Source: JAMQKA01 sp043951865
GTDB taxonomy: Bacteria; Bacteroidota; Rhodothermia; Balneolales; Balneolaceae
DNA: 64,000 bases
Reading direction: 5' to 3'
Assembly (NCBI RefSeq): GCF_043951865.1
Contig: NZ_JBINJF010000001.1
Location: 1-64,000, forward strand
The position numbers were made by a program, and so were the translations under genes. Positions 41,752 through 51,252 of the stretch are shown here, piece after piece (positions within the stretch are counted from its first letter, which is position 1; each line of letters opens with the position of its first letter). Below the pieces are notes generated by a model that was given only the letters and a program-made list of their open reading frames with translations, was not told the origin of the DNA and searched no databases.

Positions 41752-44700
41752 TCAGAGTTCTATTTTCAGGTTAAATCCAAAATTCCTGGTCATCGGTAAA
41801 GCGGCTCCCGAAATTCCAATATTGTTATCGCCTGTAAAGCTTACCTGTTCAGGATCGTGCTGTTCAGTCCACTTTTTAAAAACAAGCAGATGTCTTCCAA
41901 CCAAACTTAACACCATATTTTCTACAGGCAGGAAATCAGACACCAGACTGGTTAAATTATAATCCAGGGTGACCTGTCGGAGCTTCCAGTATCCGGCATT
42001 ATAAATCAGGTGTTCGCGCAACGATCCATAAGAACCGTATAAAGAATATACGTTCGCTTCTACCGTATTTTCTGACCCATCCGGGGCCACGCCATCTACG
42101 ACGATACGTCCGGTTTCTCGGCCGGGCAGTGTACGTGGATCCAGCCCGTGGCGATACAGATTATGTCCCAGACCAGACAGGAGTTTATGGCCCAGTTTAA
42201 AATCAATCAAAAACGAAAAGCCCAGGTTTCTGTACTGGAAGGAGTTGTTAATACCTCCCACCCATTTGGGAATCGCGGTACCGAAATTAATCGGTTCTGG
42301 CGTGTGCATTGGCAAGCCATTATTCTGATTAATTATTTTTCGGCCTTGATCATCCCGCAGATACCCCGTCACCCAAATCTCTGCCATCGGGTTGCCTTCC
42401 ACATGACGAATGGTGCCTCCCGGGGTTTGCCAGTCTCCGTCACCTACCGGCAGTACATCAGTTTCTTCTCCCAGATCGATAACTTTCGATTTATTGTAGG
42501 AACCGTTTACACTAAAGTTCCAGACGAAATCACGGGCCTGAACCGGTGTAACGTCAACCAGCAGCTCAACTCCACTGTTTTCACTTTCGCCGACATTGAC
42601 GGGTCGTTGAGAAAATCCCGTTGACGTAGAGATAGATTGATTTAATATCTGATCAAAGCTTCGCTTATTATAATAGGTCAGATCAATGTTAATCCTGTCT
42701 AACAACTGAAGGTCAAGACCTGCCTCATACTCTTTTACCCGCATCGGTTTCAAACCGGAAACAGGCAGTGTAGCACCATCTATACTACCTATAGAACGCA
42801 TTCCACCATCCCGGCTTGGATAAGGGTTGGTAGCTGTGGCATAGGTTAACTGACCCGCTGCAAAACCAACGTCAGAGTCGCTTCCCACTTCTGAGTAGGC
42901 CGCCCGCAGGGTACCCTGTGTTAACCAGTCCGGCAGGTCATTAATCACGTCTGTAAAAACAAAACTACTGGAAACAGAAGGATACAGGATACTCCGTTGA
43001 TCGGGGTCAAGGGTTGAGAACCAATCATTACGGGCGGTGAAATTCAAATACAGATAGTTCTTGTAGTCAAACTCAACTTCTCCAAACAATGAATTCACCT
43101 GGCGCTCTGTATAATTGTAAGAAGCAGCAATTTGGCGGGCATTTCCCAGTGTGTACAGATCCCGAACGATAAAATCATCGGCAGACTGGGTATTTGAGTC
43201 CGTCCGCTGATTCATTATGTTACCGCCAAAAGTTCCACTTAATGCTAATTGTTCATTAAGTTGCTGCTCAATTCCCAATAGAAAATCAAAATTTATTTCG
43301 CGAAAACTGTATAGATTCTCATCGTAACTGCCATTGTAGAATCCTTCGGGCGCCGGTCCGGCAAAAGCCAGTCCGGTTGGTGTATTTACCTCCGTATCCC
43401 GGTTGAAATAATCCTGGCCGATCCGTGCCTGAAGATAGAGCCAGTCAGCAGGATCATATCGCAATGCCACGTTCCCATATAAACGATCTCTGCGAGAATT
43501 GTTAATCCGCTTGTCAGGGTCCGTGGAAATAAATGGATTGGTTCTGTGAGCAAATCTGGAATAGAAAATTTCATTCCCATTCTCATCATATGTGTTTTCT
43601 CTTAGCAAGTCCAGGGGAAGGGTATTGGCCAACGTATAAATAACCGTAGGTACGTTAAGAACCTGGTTATTCATTGTGACCGGCATATTATTTTTTTCAT
43701 AACTGTAATTAATGTTACCGGTCGCATTGAGATTGTCCATTATATCCTGTGTGAAGCCAAAGCTTATATTGTTCCGATTAAAATTTGAGTTTGGCACAAT
43801 ACTTTCCTGGCTAAGTTGAGATACTGACAGGTTAAGTCCACTCGAGGGGCCTCCTGTTGACAGGTTAAGAGAATTATTAACTGTTACGGCATTACGCATA
43901 AAATTTTCGACATGGCTGGGCTGCACTTCATACGGCACTTCTATACCATCGAACAATATTTGGGTCATGCCGGGCTCAATTTTCTCACCAAAGCTCCAGA
44001 CTCCGCTACCGGGGAAAGATGAGGTAGGACGTTGCCCGCCCTCGCCCTGTCCATATTCTGTCTGTATATTCCGGTCATCATAAGGTGCAGCCACCTGAAC
44101 ATTGCTGTTAAATGTCACTCCTATTCCGCGATCTCCCGCATCCCGTTTAGTAGTAATAATTATCACGCCATCCTTTGCCCGGGAACCATACAAAGCAGCC
44201 GCAGCTCCGCCTTTTAACACCGTCATTGACTCAATAGCATCAGGACTTATACTATTTAACCCGTCCCCACCGTCTATTTCACCATCTGCACCAATAGCGG
44301 CGTGATGTCCCTGATTTGATATGGGAACCCCATCCACTACAATAAGCGGGGAATTATTACTCCCGAAACTGGACAATCCACGAATACGAACACGACTGGA
44401 GCTACCGGCTCCCGAAGCAACAGATTCTATATTCACCCCGGCAACCTGTCCCTGGAGCGAGTTCATAAAATTGCCCGAGCGATTTACGGAAAATTGATCT
44501 GGTTCTACCGTAGATGTCGAATATCCTATTGAACGGGTTTCCCTGGCAATTCCAAGAGCTGTAACCACCAATTCCTCTCCAGCTACCGCCTGGGGTACTA
44601 ATTGAACATCAATTTGAGTACGCCCATTAATTGGTACTTCCTGTGTCTCATAACCTATAAATGAGAAAACCAGGGTATCCTGTAATGTTGGGACTGCCAG

Positions 44701-45252
44701 CTCATAACTACCATCGCTATTGGCAGAGGCTCCCGTTGTCGTTCCCTTTACAGAAACGTTTGCTCCCGGCATAGGGTCGCCCGTTTGCGCATCCGTTACC
44801 AAACCACTAACAGTTTCTACCACAACAGGCTGGTCAAACTGACCTTTTTTATTACTGATTAACAGGTACCCATTTTGCGAGAACATATAGTCAAGATGAG
44901 TATCTTTCAGGATCAGATCGAGTGCGTTACTGACCCCTATACCCTTTTTCTTGATTGTAATTCTATCATTGTTCATTATATCGCCACGATATGTCAACTT
45001 AAGCCCCGTTTTTCGGGCAACCTGCTTAAGCGCTTTTTCAACGGTTGAATTAACTATATTGAGATCAATCTTTTTATCGATCTCGACCTTGTAGAACATC
45101 TGTTGAATATCGGACGCTGTCACATTTTGGACCTTGGCAAACCTCTGTTCCTCCTGAGACTGCTGGGCCGCCAGGCTCTGTAACGGAAGCCCTACAATGA
45201 CGACTAAAAAGACTGAAATCCATCTGGCATGACTGTGTAATCTTGTTCCCAT
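41752..45252 (-). CDS. SusC/RagA TonB-dependent outer-membrane transporter with STN signalling domain
   Basis: This 1166-aa protein has a signal peptide (about 1-29), an STN domain (about 55-120) for sigma/anti-sigma signalling, and a carboxypeptidase-regulatory beta-sandwich (about 125-215). The plug follows (LVVTALGIARETRSIGYSTS to VLKGGAAAALYGSRAKDGVIIITTKR, about 226-365), then a 22-strand barrel ending in NFGFNLKIEL. Such transporters import large nutrients through the outer membrane with TonB energy. It lies between FecR and SusD in an ECF-FecR-SusC-SusD set, so ligand binding probably switches on its own expression. Confidence 0.94.
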   Translation of the reverse strand: MGTRLHSHARWISVFLVVIVGLPLQSLAAQQSQEEQRFAKVQNVTASDIQQMFYKVEIDKKIDLNIVNSTVEKALKQVARKTGLKLTYRGDIMNNDRITIKKKGIGVSNALDLILKDTHLDYMFSQNGYLLISNKKGQFDQPVVVETVSGLVTDAQTGDPMPGANVSVKGTTTGASANSDGSYELAVPTLQDTLVFSFIGYETQEVPINGRTQIDVQLVPQAVAGEELVVTALGIARETRSIGYSTSTVEPDQFSVNRSGNFMNSLQGQVAGVNIESVASGAGSSSRVRIRGLSSFGSNNSPLIVVDGVPISNQGHHAAIGADGEIDGGDGLNSISPDAIESMTVLKGGAAAALYGSRAKDGVIIITTKRDAGDRGIGVTFNSNVQVAAPYDDRNIQTEYGQGEGGQRPTSSFPGSGVWSFGEKIEPGMTQILFDGIEVPYEVQPSHVENFMRNAVTVNNSLNLSTGGPSSGLNLSVSQLSQESIVPNSNFNRNNISFGFTQDIMDNLNATGNINYSYEKNNMPVTMNNQVLNVPTVIYTLANTLPLDLLRENTYDENGNEIFYSRFAHRTNPFISTDPDKRINNSRRDRLYGNVALRYDPADWLYLQARIGQDYFNRDTEVNTPTGLAFAGPAPEGFYNGSYDENLYSFREINFDFLLGIEQQLNEQLALSGTFGGNIMNQRTDSNTQSADDFIVRDLYTLGNARQIAASYNYTERQVNSLFGEVEFDYKNYLYLNFTARNDWFSTLDPDQRSILYPSVSSSFVFTDVINDLPDWLTQGTLRAAYSEVGSDSDVGFAAGQLTYATATNPYPSRDGGMRSIGSIDGATLPVSGLKPMRVKEYEAGLDLQLLDRINIDLTYYNKRSFDQILNQSISTSTGFSQRPVNVGESENSGVELLVDVTPVQARDFVWNFSVNGSYNKSKVIDLGEETDVLPVGDGDWQTPGGTIRHVEGNPMAEIWVTGYLRDDQGRKIINQNNGLPMHTPEPINFGTAIPKWVGGINNSFQYRNLGFSFLIDFKLGHKLLSGLGHNLYRHGLDPRTLPGRETGRIVVDGVAPDGSENTVEANVYSLYGSYGSLREHLIYNAGYWKLRQVTLDYNLTSLVSDFLPVENMVLSLVGRHLLVFKKWTEQHDPEQVSFTGDNNIGISGAALPMTRNFGFNLKIEL

Positions 45253-45430
45253 GATTTTCCCTTTCTTAAGTTATGATCTGCAGGATTCCCTTCCTGCATT
45301 TCTATTTTAATTCTATCCCGAAAATCACGTTATCGCCACTCCAAAAGCTAAAGAGCCGACGTTCCCTGTGTGATTTTCATCCCAATGACCAGAAAACAAG
45401 GTTCCGATCAAATTTTCGTACAGTCCTTCT

Positions 45431-46447
45431 TTATTCTTTAAACTTTATCATAGAACCGTTTCGCTCATATGTCATATCCAGTGAAGCAGAGAGTACGTGT
45501 ATGATTTCGTTGAGCTCTGCCTGGCGAAACGTGCTGGTATATGGTACATCCAAAATCCCTTTGTCGGGTACCTGAATCTGCACATCAAATTTTCGCTCCA
45601 GGTGCCGAAATACCTGTCTGAAAGGGACATTATCGAAATGTATTCCCCCCTGGGTCCACAGCAGGTGATTTTCAATTTTTACTCGTTGGACCGGGGCAAG
45701 ACCTTTTGCTTCTTCCACCCTGGTATATTCTCCTTTAGTGAGAACGGCCTTCTCGGTTTTATCGGGATTCATCGATTTTACAGATACTTTCCCCTCGCTG
45801 ACGGTTACGGCCGTGTTAGTGTCTTCCTCCCATCCCTGCACATTGAATTCCGTTCCCAACACTTCAATTTCAGCCTTATCCGTATGCACGACAAAAGGAC
45901 TTTCCGGGTTGTGAGCCACCTTGAAGTAAGCCTCACCATCCAGGTAGACTTCCCGTTTTGCACCATCAAACCTTTTGGGAAACCGGAGAGTGCTGGCTGC
46001 ATTAAGGATAACCCGGGTCCCGTCAGAAAAACTTACACTCGCCTTTTCCCCGCTCTCTGTTACAAGATCCTGCATCACATAAAACTCCTGGGGATCTTCG
46101 GTATTTGAATTGGTCAAATAGTTTTGAGCGAAATAACCCGCAAGCAGAATAACCAGTATTACGGCTGCAGCGCGGAACACATATGTTAAAACAGAAGTAT
46201 GTTGATGACTCCTGTAACCGATTGAAGGGGTTTTCGGAGCATCAATTTTTTCTTCCCGAAACTTCTTCCACGCATCTTCAACATTAGTTTCAAACTCCTC
46301 TTCAGGGGTTAACTCCCAGATTTCCTGGAGCTCTCTCACCAGCTCCCTGTTCTCAGGATCTTTGCCCATCCAACGCCATAGTTCTCGCCTTTCTTTGGGC
46401 GATGCATTTCCCGTAATGTATCGCTGTATTAAATTCCAGTTTTCCAA
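45431..46447 (-). CDS. FecR family anti-sigma factor
   Basis: This 338-aa protein has a cytoplasmic N-terminal sigma-binding part (MENWNLIQRYITGNASPKER, about 1-85), one membrane helix at about 90-110 and a periplasmic FecR domain (about 125-225: SFSDGTRVILNAASTLRFPKRF and GTEFNVQGW). A C-terminal DUF4974-type domain follows (FDNVPFRQVFRHLERKFDVQIQVPD). It holds the ECF sigma factor until the SusC STN domain signals. It is 177 bp downstream of the sigma gene and 178 bp upstream of susC. Confidence 0.93.
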   Translation of the reverse strand: MENWNLIQRYITGNASPKERRELWRWMGKDPENRELVRELQEIWELTPEEEFETNVEDAWKKFREEKIDAPKTPSIGYRSHQHTSVLTYVFRAAAVILVILLAGYFAQNYLTNSNTEDPQEFYVMQDLVTESGEKASVSFSDGTRVILNAASTLRFPKRFDGAKREVYLDGEAYFKVAHNPESPFVVHTDKAEIEVLGTEFNVQGWEEDTNTAVTVSEGKVSVKSMNPDKTEKAVLTKGEYTRVEEAKGLAPVQRVKIENHLLWTQGGIHFDNVPFRQVFRHLERKFDVQIQVPDKGILDVPYTSTFRQAELNEIIHVLSASLDMTYERNGSMIKFKE

Positions 46448-46562
46448 CTTTACTGTGTTATTTTAGCTTGGTTTTTATCACTTCTAATACTAAGACAACC
46501 TAGATAGAGTGCACCCCGTAATTTTTTTATTTTTTCTTGACAGATATCCACACCATCCCCCA

Positions 46563-46593
46563 AAAGGCCCCTATAATCTTTCAAGGGGGCTTT
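46563..46593 (-). terminator. Possible attenuating hairpin between sigma and fecR genes
   Basis: AAAGGCCCC and GGGGGCTTT can pair with one mismatch around a 13-nt loop, 32 bp after the sigma stop codon. The T-tract on the minus strand is weak, so partial read-through into fecR is likely. Confidence 0.45.
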
Positions 46594-46624
46594 ATGGAAG
46601 AAATAATTTTAAAAGTTATGACTG

Positions 46625-47212
46625 TTACACGATCAGAAAGGTCAGAAAAATGGGTAACAGGTAGGAAAGTCGTTCGCGTAGCGTCTTTAATGTGCGCGTC
46701 ATTTGCGATTCCACGGTTTTAACTGAGATCTCCATCACTTCAGCAATTTCATGGTATGTCAACCCGTCGTGACGATGCAGTTTGTACGTCATCTTTGCAC
46801 GTCTGGGGAGCTCATCAATAGCCTTTTTCACTGCCTCTCTTATCTGCTCTTCTCTCAGCTCATAGTCAAACTCTATCGTGGGATTCTCTTTTTGATCCGT
46901 CCACTTGCCAGCATACTTCTCCTCAATTTTCTGGTGCTTTAAATGATTGAGACTCTCATTCTTGACCGTTTTATACAGGTAGGAACGTATTGAATAATCA
47001 ATCCTCCAATCCTCCCGGTTGTCCCATAAATCAGCAAACACATCTTGAACAATTTCTTCTGCAATTGCTTTTGATTTCACATATCGCCAGGCAAAGCGCG
47101 TCAGCGATAGGTAGTACTCTTTAAATAATTTCTCGAACGCCTGGTGATCCCCCCTTTGGATCTTTTCAATCCACACCAACTGATCACCGTTATTTGGGGG
47201 GCCTGTCCTCAA
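46625..47212 (-). CDS. ECF-type RNA polymerase sigma factor
   Basis: This 195-aa protein is a sigma-70 family ECF factor of the Bacteroidota FecI-like group. Region 2 covers DHQAFEKLFKEYYLSLTRFAWRYVKSKAIAEEIVQDVFADLWDNRE (about 18-65). Region 4 covers IDELPRRAKMTYKLHRHDGLTYHEIAEVMEISVKTVESQMTRTLKTLRE (about 130-180). The last 15 residues are hydrophobic. No ATG exists upstream in frame, so a TTG start at 47212 is used. It heads the sigma-FecR-SusC-SusD system. Confidence 0.93.
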   Translation of the reverse strand: MRTGPPNNGDQLVWIEKIQRGDHQAFEKLFKEYYLSLTRFAWRYVKSKAIAEEIVQDVFADLWDNREDWRIDYSIRSYLYKTVKNESLNHLKHQKIEEKYAGKWTDQKENPTIEFDYELREEQIREAVKKAIDELPRRAKMTYKLHRHDGLTYHEIAEVMEISVKTVESQMTRTLKTLRERLSYLLPIFLTFLIV

Positions 47213-47631
47213 TTGCTTCTGAAAAAATCTGGTACGTTAATTGTTAATGCCCTTTCTGTATAATATTACGAACTGAAAAATTATTATTCAGCCGTCTACA
47301 TAATTCTTAATTCAGTAATCCAGTTTTGGAAATTAAAAAAAACAGAAGTATACACGTGAGGTGTTTATAGGTATTCATAGTGTTAAGTAGAAGTGAGTTA
47401 CATTATAAGTGTGCCCTATCCCGTTTGAATCAGCAATATAGAAGAAATCGTAAGGATCCCCAATCACACCGGTATTAACGGCATGAAAGAGCCCGCACAA
47501 GGCACATTGTGCAGACCGACCACCGCTGGCCTGTTTGTGGATTTGCGTATTTTTTTTGTGCTTCAAATAGCTTCGACATGGAAAATCAGGTATCTCCGGT
47601 TATTCTACGCCAGGAATAACCGGAGCAGTCC
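47213..47631. other. Gene-free stretch between the two cassettes, 419 bp
   Basis: It contains the sigma promoter region on the right of 47212 and the terminator of cassette 2 at 47594. A 63-aa minus-strand frame at 47375-47566 has two Cys (CALC) but no recognised family, and I do not call it. Confidence 0.4.
47594..47625 (-). terminator. Hairpin ending cassette 2
   Basis: CTCCGGTTATTC (47594-47605) and GAATAACCGGAG (47614-47625) are perfect 12-bp arms around an 8-nt loop, 7 bp after the stop of the CBM9-like gene. A short T-rich stretch (GATTTTCC) follows on the minus strand. Confidence 0.75.
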
Positions 47632-48765
47632 CTACTCGATCCATACCCTGCCGTCCTGCCGGATGTGCCAGGTTTGTTCGCCGTCTATCCCGGGTATTGA
47701 AACCTCAAACATCCTCGTTGTCACCTCTATATCAGGATTAAACTCCATGCCTTCAATGTCGATGTCCCGTATCCCCAACACTTCCGGATCATCTGTGTAT
47801 GAACCGTAATTGAGTTTGTACTCCCGCATCTCGTAGTAAAGCTGCCGCAGTGCCCATCTCACCCGCTCGCCGGGTTCTTGCCTGAACTGCTCTTCCTCTT
47901 CCCCGGCAATTTTTCCGGAAAACTGGACTACCCCCCACATCTCGGGATAATGGATATTGTTTAATCCCTGGGGCGACCACACCGCGAACTCAGGGCCGCA
48001 GGGCTCGTTGGTGGCCGGATTTTCTTCGAGTTGATACGTGCCATCCTTAACCTCCAGGCGCCGTTGAGCTCTTGCAAAGTTGACCTTCCACCGGTCGCCC
48101 TGCCGAACCTCCCTGCTGCCGGGCGCCACCTCCAGCAGGGCCTCCATCGGGAGGGCTATCTCAACACTCCATTTGTTGTCATCGTCGTCGGGATTATTGA
48201 TTGATCCCTCCAACGCCACTGCCGACTGGTGATCCAGCAGGTTCCAGTTGCTGAGCGCCTGGGCGCCGTCGCGGTACGGCTTTGTCAGGAAGAGGTCCCA
48301 AATGGTTCCGAGTGCGTTGATCTCAAACTCCAGGTAATTATGGGTGTCGGCGTTGGGATCCACGAAGATTTCGAACGCATTATCCAGGTACAGCGGGGCG
48401 TTCCGCTCGGTCATCGTTGCCCAGATATCGTCCTCTTCCAACTCCGCGGCCACGTACAGGTACTTTTCATCCCACAGCAGTTTGACCCGCGTCCGGTGCT
48501 CCGGCTTTGTTTCCGTAGTCCCATCGATCGGCACAAAATCGTCGCTCCAGCGGACCTCTTCCCAGCTCGCCTCCTCCAGAACACCATCCACGTTAATCGG
48601 CTCACCGGTTTTGTACACCACATAGGTTTTGGGATTAAATTCAATCTGCGGCCTGGCGAACTCTTCATATTCGCTGCTCCCCGGGCTATTGGACTCTTCA
48701 GCGCTGCAGCCCGGTAACGTTGAAAGCATAAGCAAAAAAACCAGAGAGATATATGGTAATTTCAT
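47632..48765 (-). CDS. CBM9-like carbohydrate-binding lipoprotein
   Basis: The product is about 377 aa. I start at 48765, where MKLPYISLVFLLML gives a proper lipoprotein signal with Cys20 (TLPGC) and a GGAG ribosome site; a longer frame to 48852 would bury it. Residues about 45-250 match family 9-like carbohydrate-binding modules: PINVDGVLEEASWEEVRWSDDF, VKLLWDEKYLYVAAELEEDDIWA and LDNAFEIFVDPNADTHNYLEFEINALGTIWDLFL. Such proteins bind glycans at the cell surface and are often near oxidative or hydrolytic enzymes. The C-terminal third is unassigned. It is the last gene of cassette 2. Confidence 0.87.
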   Translation of the reverse strand: MKLPYISLVFLLMLSTLPGCSAEESNSPGSSEYEEFARPQIEFNPKTYVVYKTGEPINVDGVLEEASWEEVRWSDDFVPIDGTTETKPEHRTRVKLLWDEKYLYVAAELEEDDIWATMTERNAPLYLDNAFEIFVDPNADTHNYLEFEINALGTIWDLFLTKPYRDGAQALSNWNLLDHQSAVALEGSINNPDDDDNKWSVEIALPMEALLEVAPGSREVRQGDRWKVNFARAQRRLEVKDGTYQLEENPATNEPCGPEFAVWSPQGLNNIHYPEMWGVVQFSGKIAGEEEEQFRQEPGERVRWALRQLYYEMREYKLNYGSYTDDPEVLGIRDIDIEGMEFNPDIEVTTRMFEVSIPGIDGEQTWHIRQDGRVWIE

Positions 48766-48942
48766 TCTGGCTCCAAGGACGGGTATACTTAATTCATCTA
48801 TAGTGCGGCTATCTGTATATATCATCATGCCTTGTTGACTCATGTTTATCATGGACTTTGTACGGCCGTTATATTGTTCTCTTGCTATTCGCGGGGGAGG
48901 GGAGCGGTCCCATGAACGGTTGCAGCAAGGAAAAATGCCCCT

Positions 48943-51117
48943 TTATTCCGGCAGGGCAAAGGCCACGTAATAATCGCCCGGGGCGATTCCCCGCCCGCCG
49001 CCGGCGGCAATGACGACATACTGCTTGCCGTCCACCCTATAGCTTGCCGGGGTGGCAAACCCGCCCGCCGGCAGGGTGGTCTCCCAGAGCAGCTCCCCGG
49101 TCGTCTTGTCAAAGGCCCTGAACTTCTTATCTGGTGTTCCGCCGATAAACACCAGCCCGCCGGCCGTCACCATCGGACCGCCCCAGCTCTCCAGGCCCGT
49201 GGGAGAGATGTCGCGGTCGGCCAGGTCGGGATCGGTGCCCAGCGGAATACGCCACTCAATCCTGCCGGTATTCAGGTTAATCGCATTCAGCGTACCCCAG
49301 GGCGGCTTGATGGCCGGAAACCCATCGGGGGTTTCCAGCCGGCTGTAGGCGCTCATATTCATATATCGCCCGCTCCCTTCATTTTTCTGCTGTTCCATAT
49401 CCCCATCAGACGGTTCTGTGGTCGCCTGGTTCTCGTTAAAGAGGAAGGCGATGATGGACTCAATTTCCTCATCTGTAATATTGGAAAACGCGGGCATCCG
49501 GGCTCCGCCCTCCTGGATGATCGAGCGCACCTGATCCCTGGAGAGGCGCTCCCCGACATTGGCAAGGGCCGGGTAAACAGGATGCTGACCGCTCAAGTCC
49601 GCACCATGGCAGGTTGCGCAGCTCTGCTCGTAGATCGCCTTGCCCTTCTCGGACAGGGTACCATCGGCCGGGGTTTGCCGCCCGACCCGCCGCAACCTCA
49701 TCAGCTCAGGTGTTTCATTGGCGTTGATATAGAGCAGGCCGGTTTCAGGATCGTGGGCTGCCCCGCCCCAGTTGGCCCCGCCCCGCGTACTTGGAAACAG
49801 GAGCGTGCCCCTGGGGTCGGGCGGGGTAAATAATCCGTCGGTCCGGTACCGGTCAACCATTGCGGATACCGAATCGCGGGCCTGTTTGGAAAACTCCGGG
49901 ACCTCATCCCGCGTAAAATTCTGGCGGGTGAAGGGCTCCGGTGCCACTGGGTGGGGCTGGGTGGGCCAGGCCTGTTCCCCCTCCACATTCGACTGCGGCA
50001 CGGGCCGCTCTTCAATCTCGAACAGCGGCTTGCCGGTCTGCCGGTTAAAGACAAACGTAAATCCTGTTTTTGTGACTTGCGCCACCGCCGGGATCTGCTC
50101 GCCCTCCCGCTGCACCGTCAGCAGGTTGGGCGGGGCCGGCAGGTCGTAGTCCCACAGATCGTGATGCACCGTCTGGTAGTGCCATTTATACTGCCCCGTG
50201 ACCGCATCCAGGGCGAGCAGGGCGTTGCCAAACAGGTTTTGCCCCGGGCGGTCGCCCCCGTAAAAGTCGTAGGTGGGGGAACCGAGCGGCACGTACACGA
50301 TCCCGCGGCGGCGGTCCAGGCTCATCCCCGCCCAGTTGTTGACGCCCCCTTTGGCAATCTCCTGGTCCCCTTCCACCTGCTGCCAGGTGTCGTAGCCGAG
50401 ATCGCCGGGCCGAGGGATTGTGTGAAATATCCACTCCTGCCGGCCGGTACGTACGTTATAGGCGCGAATATGGCCGGGGGCCGACGCATAGCCTTCCCCC
50501 GTGGCCGACCCCATGATGATCAGATCCTCATAGATCATACCGGGAGAGGGAGATTTAACGGAGATGGTGGCGGGATCCCGCCCCAGCCCCTCATTGAGAT
50601 CTATGCGGCCATTATCGCCAAATTCGTCGACCGGCCGGCCGGTCTCCGCATCCAGGGCAAACAGGTACGTGCCGGCAGAAAATAAAATCCGCTTCTCAGC
50701 CCCGTCCTGCCAGTAGGTGACCCCGCGCATATATCCCCGCGGGGGATCCTCAAAGGGAGCGTAGCTCCAGTACTCCTGGCCGGTGGCCGCATCCACGGCA
50801 AACACGGTTAACCGGGGAGAGCCCCCATACAGTACCCCATCCACGATAATGGGATTGGTTTCCATCGTGGAGTATCCCCCTTCTTCCAGGTCGCCGGTGC
50901 GGTAGGTCCAGGCCACCTGCAGCTGATCCACATTCTGCCGGTTGATCTGGGCCAGCCCGGAGTAGCTGCTGCTGTGGGCATCCGACTTGTAGATCGGCCA
51001 ATCATCGTCACGAGTCTCCGGCTGACAACCTTTTGCCAGCAAAATAACAAGAAAGCAGCAGCCAACTTTTCGAAGAAATCCAGATATATCTAGTGGCATC
51101 AAATACCCGCTCACCAT
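48943..51117 (-). CDS. PQQ-dependent aldose dehydrogenase lipoprotein with cytochrome c domain, second copy
   Basis: The product is about 724 aa. I start at ATG 51117, which has GGGGAA upstream; a TTG at 51135 is an alternative. The lipobox is LLAKGC (Cys31). The quinoprotein propeller closely follows the paralogue at 31416: DDWPIYKSDAHSSSYSGLAQIN, KGGVNNWAGMSLDRRRGIVYV and HHDLWDYDLPAPPNLLTV. The inserted cytochrome c has Cys500-x-x-Cys503-His504 and GGARMPAFS. It should oxidise a sugar in the periplasm or at the surface. It lies 135 bp after the epimerase gene, which could supply its substrate. Confidence 0.9.
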   Translation of the reverse strand: MVSGYLMPLDISGFLRKVGCCFLVILLAKGCQPETRDDDWPIYKSDAHSSSYSGLAQINRQNVDQLQVAWTYRTGDLEEGGYSTMETNPIIVDGVLYGGSPRLTVFAVDAATGQEYWSYAPFEDPPRGYMRGVTYWQDGAEKRILFSAGTYLFALDAETGRPVDEFGDNGRIDLNEGLGRDPATISVKSPSPGMIYEDLIIMGSATGEGYASAPGHIRAYNVRTGRQEWIFHTIPRPGDLGYDTWQQVEGDQEIAKGGVNNWAGMSLDRRRGIVYVPLGSPTYDFYGGDRPGQNLFGNALLALDAVTGQYKWHYQTVHHDLWDYDLPAPPNLLTVQREGEQIPAVAQVTKTGFTFVFNRQTGKPLFEIEERPVPQSNVEGEQAWPTQPHPVAPEPFTRQNFTRDEVPEFSKQARDSVSAMVDRYRTDGLFTPPDPRGTLLFPSTRGGANWGGAAHDPETGLLYINANETPELMRLRRVGRQTPADGTLSEKGKAIYEQSCATCHGADLSGQHPVYPALANVGERLSRDQVRSIIQEGGARMPAFSNITDEEIESIIAFLFNENQATTEPSDGDMEQQKNEGSGRYMNMSAYSRLETPDGFPAIKPPWGTLNAINLNTGRIEWRIPLGTDPDLADRDISPTGLESWGGPMVTAGGLVFIGGTPDKKFRAFDKTTGELLWETTLPAGGFATPASYRVDGKQYVVIAAGGGRGIAPGDYYVAFALPE

Positions 51118-51252
51118 TGATCTTATGTTCCCCAAACTGATATTGCTGTTAACTTCAGGTTTGTTGTTTGCGGGCCCTGCAGATATCCTGCTTTTTTATA
51201 AAAGCCCTCTACTCATTAGTTGTTTGTTGCAATATTCCCCGTCGTTTTTCGA

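Noticed and set aside
47375..47566. 63-aa minus-strand frame with a CALC motif
   Set aside because: Too short, single Cys pair, no homology recognised; the region is better explained as spacer and terminator.
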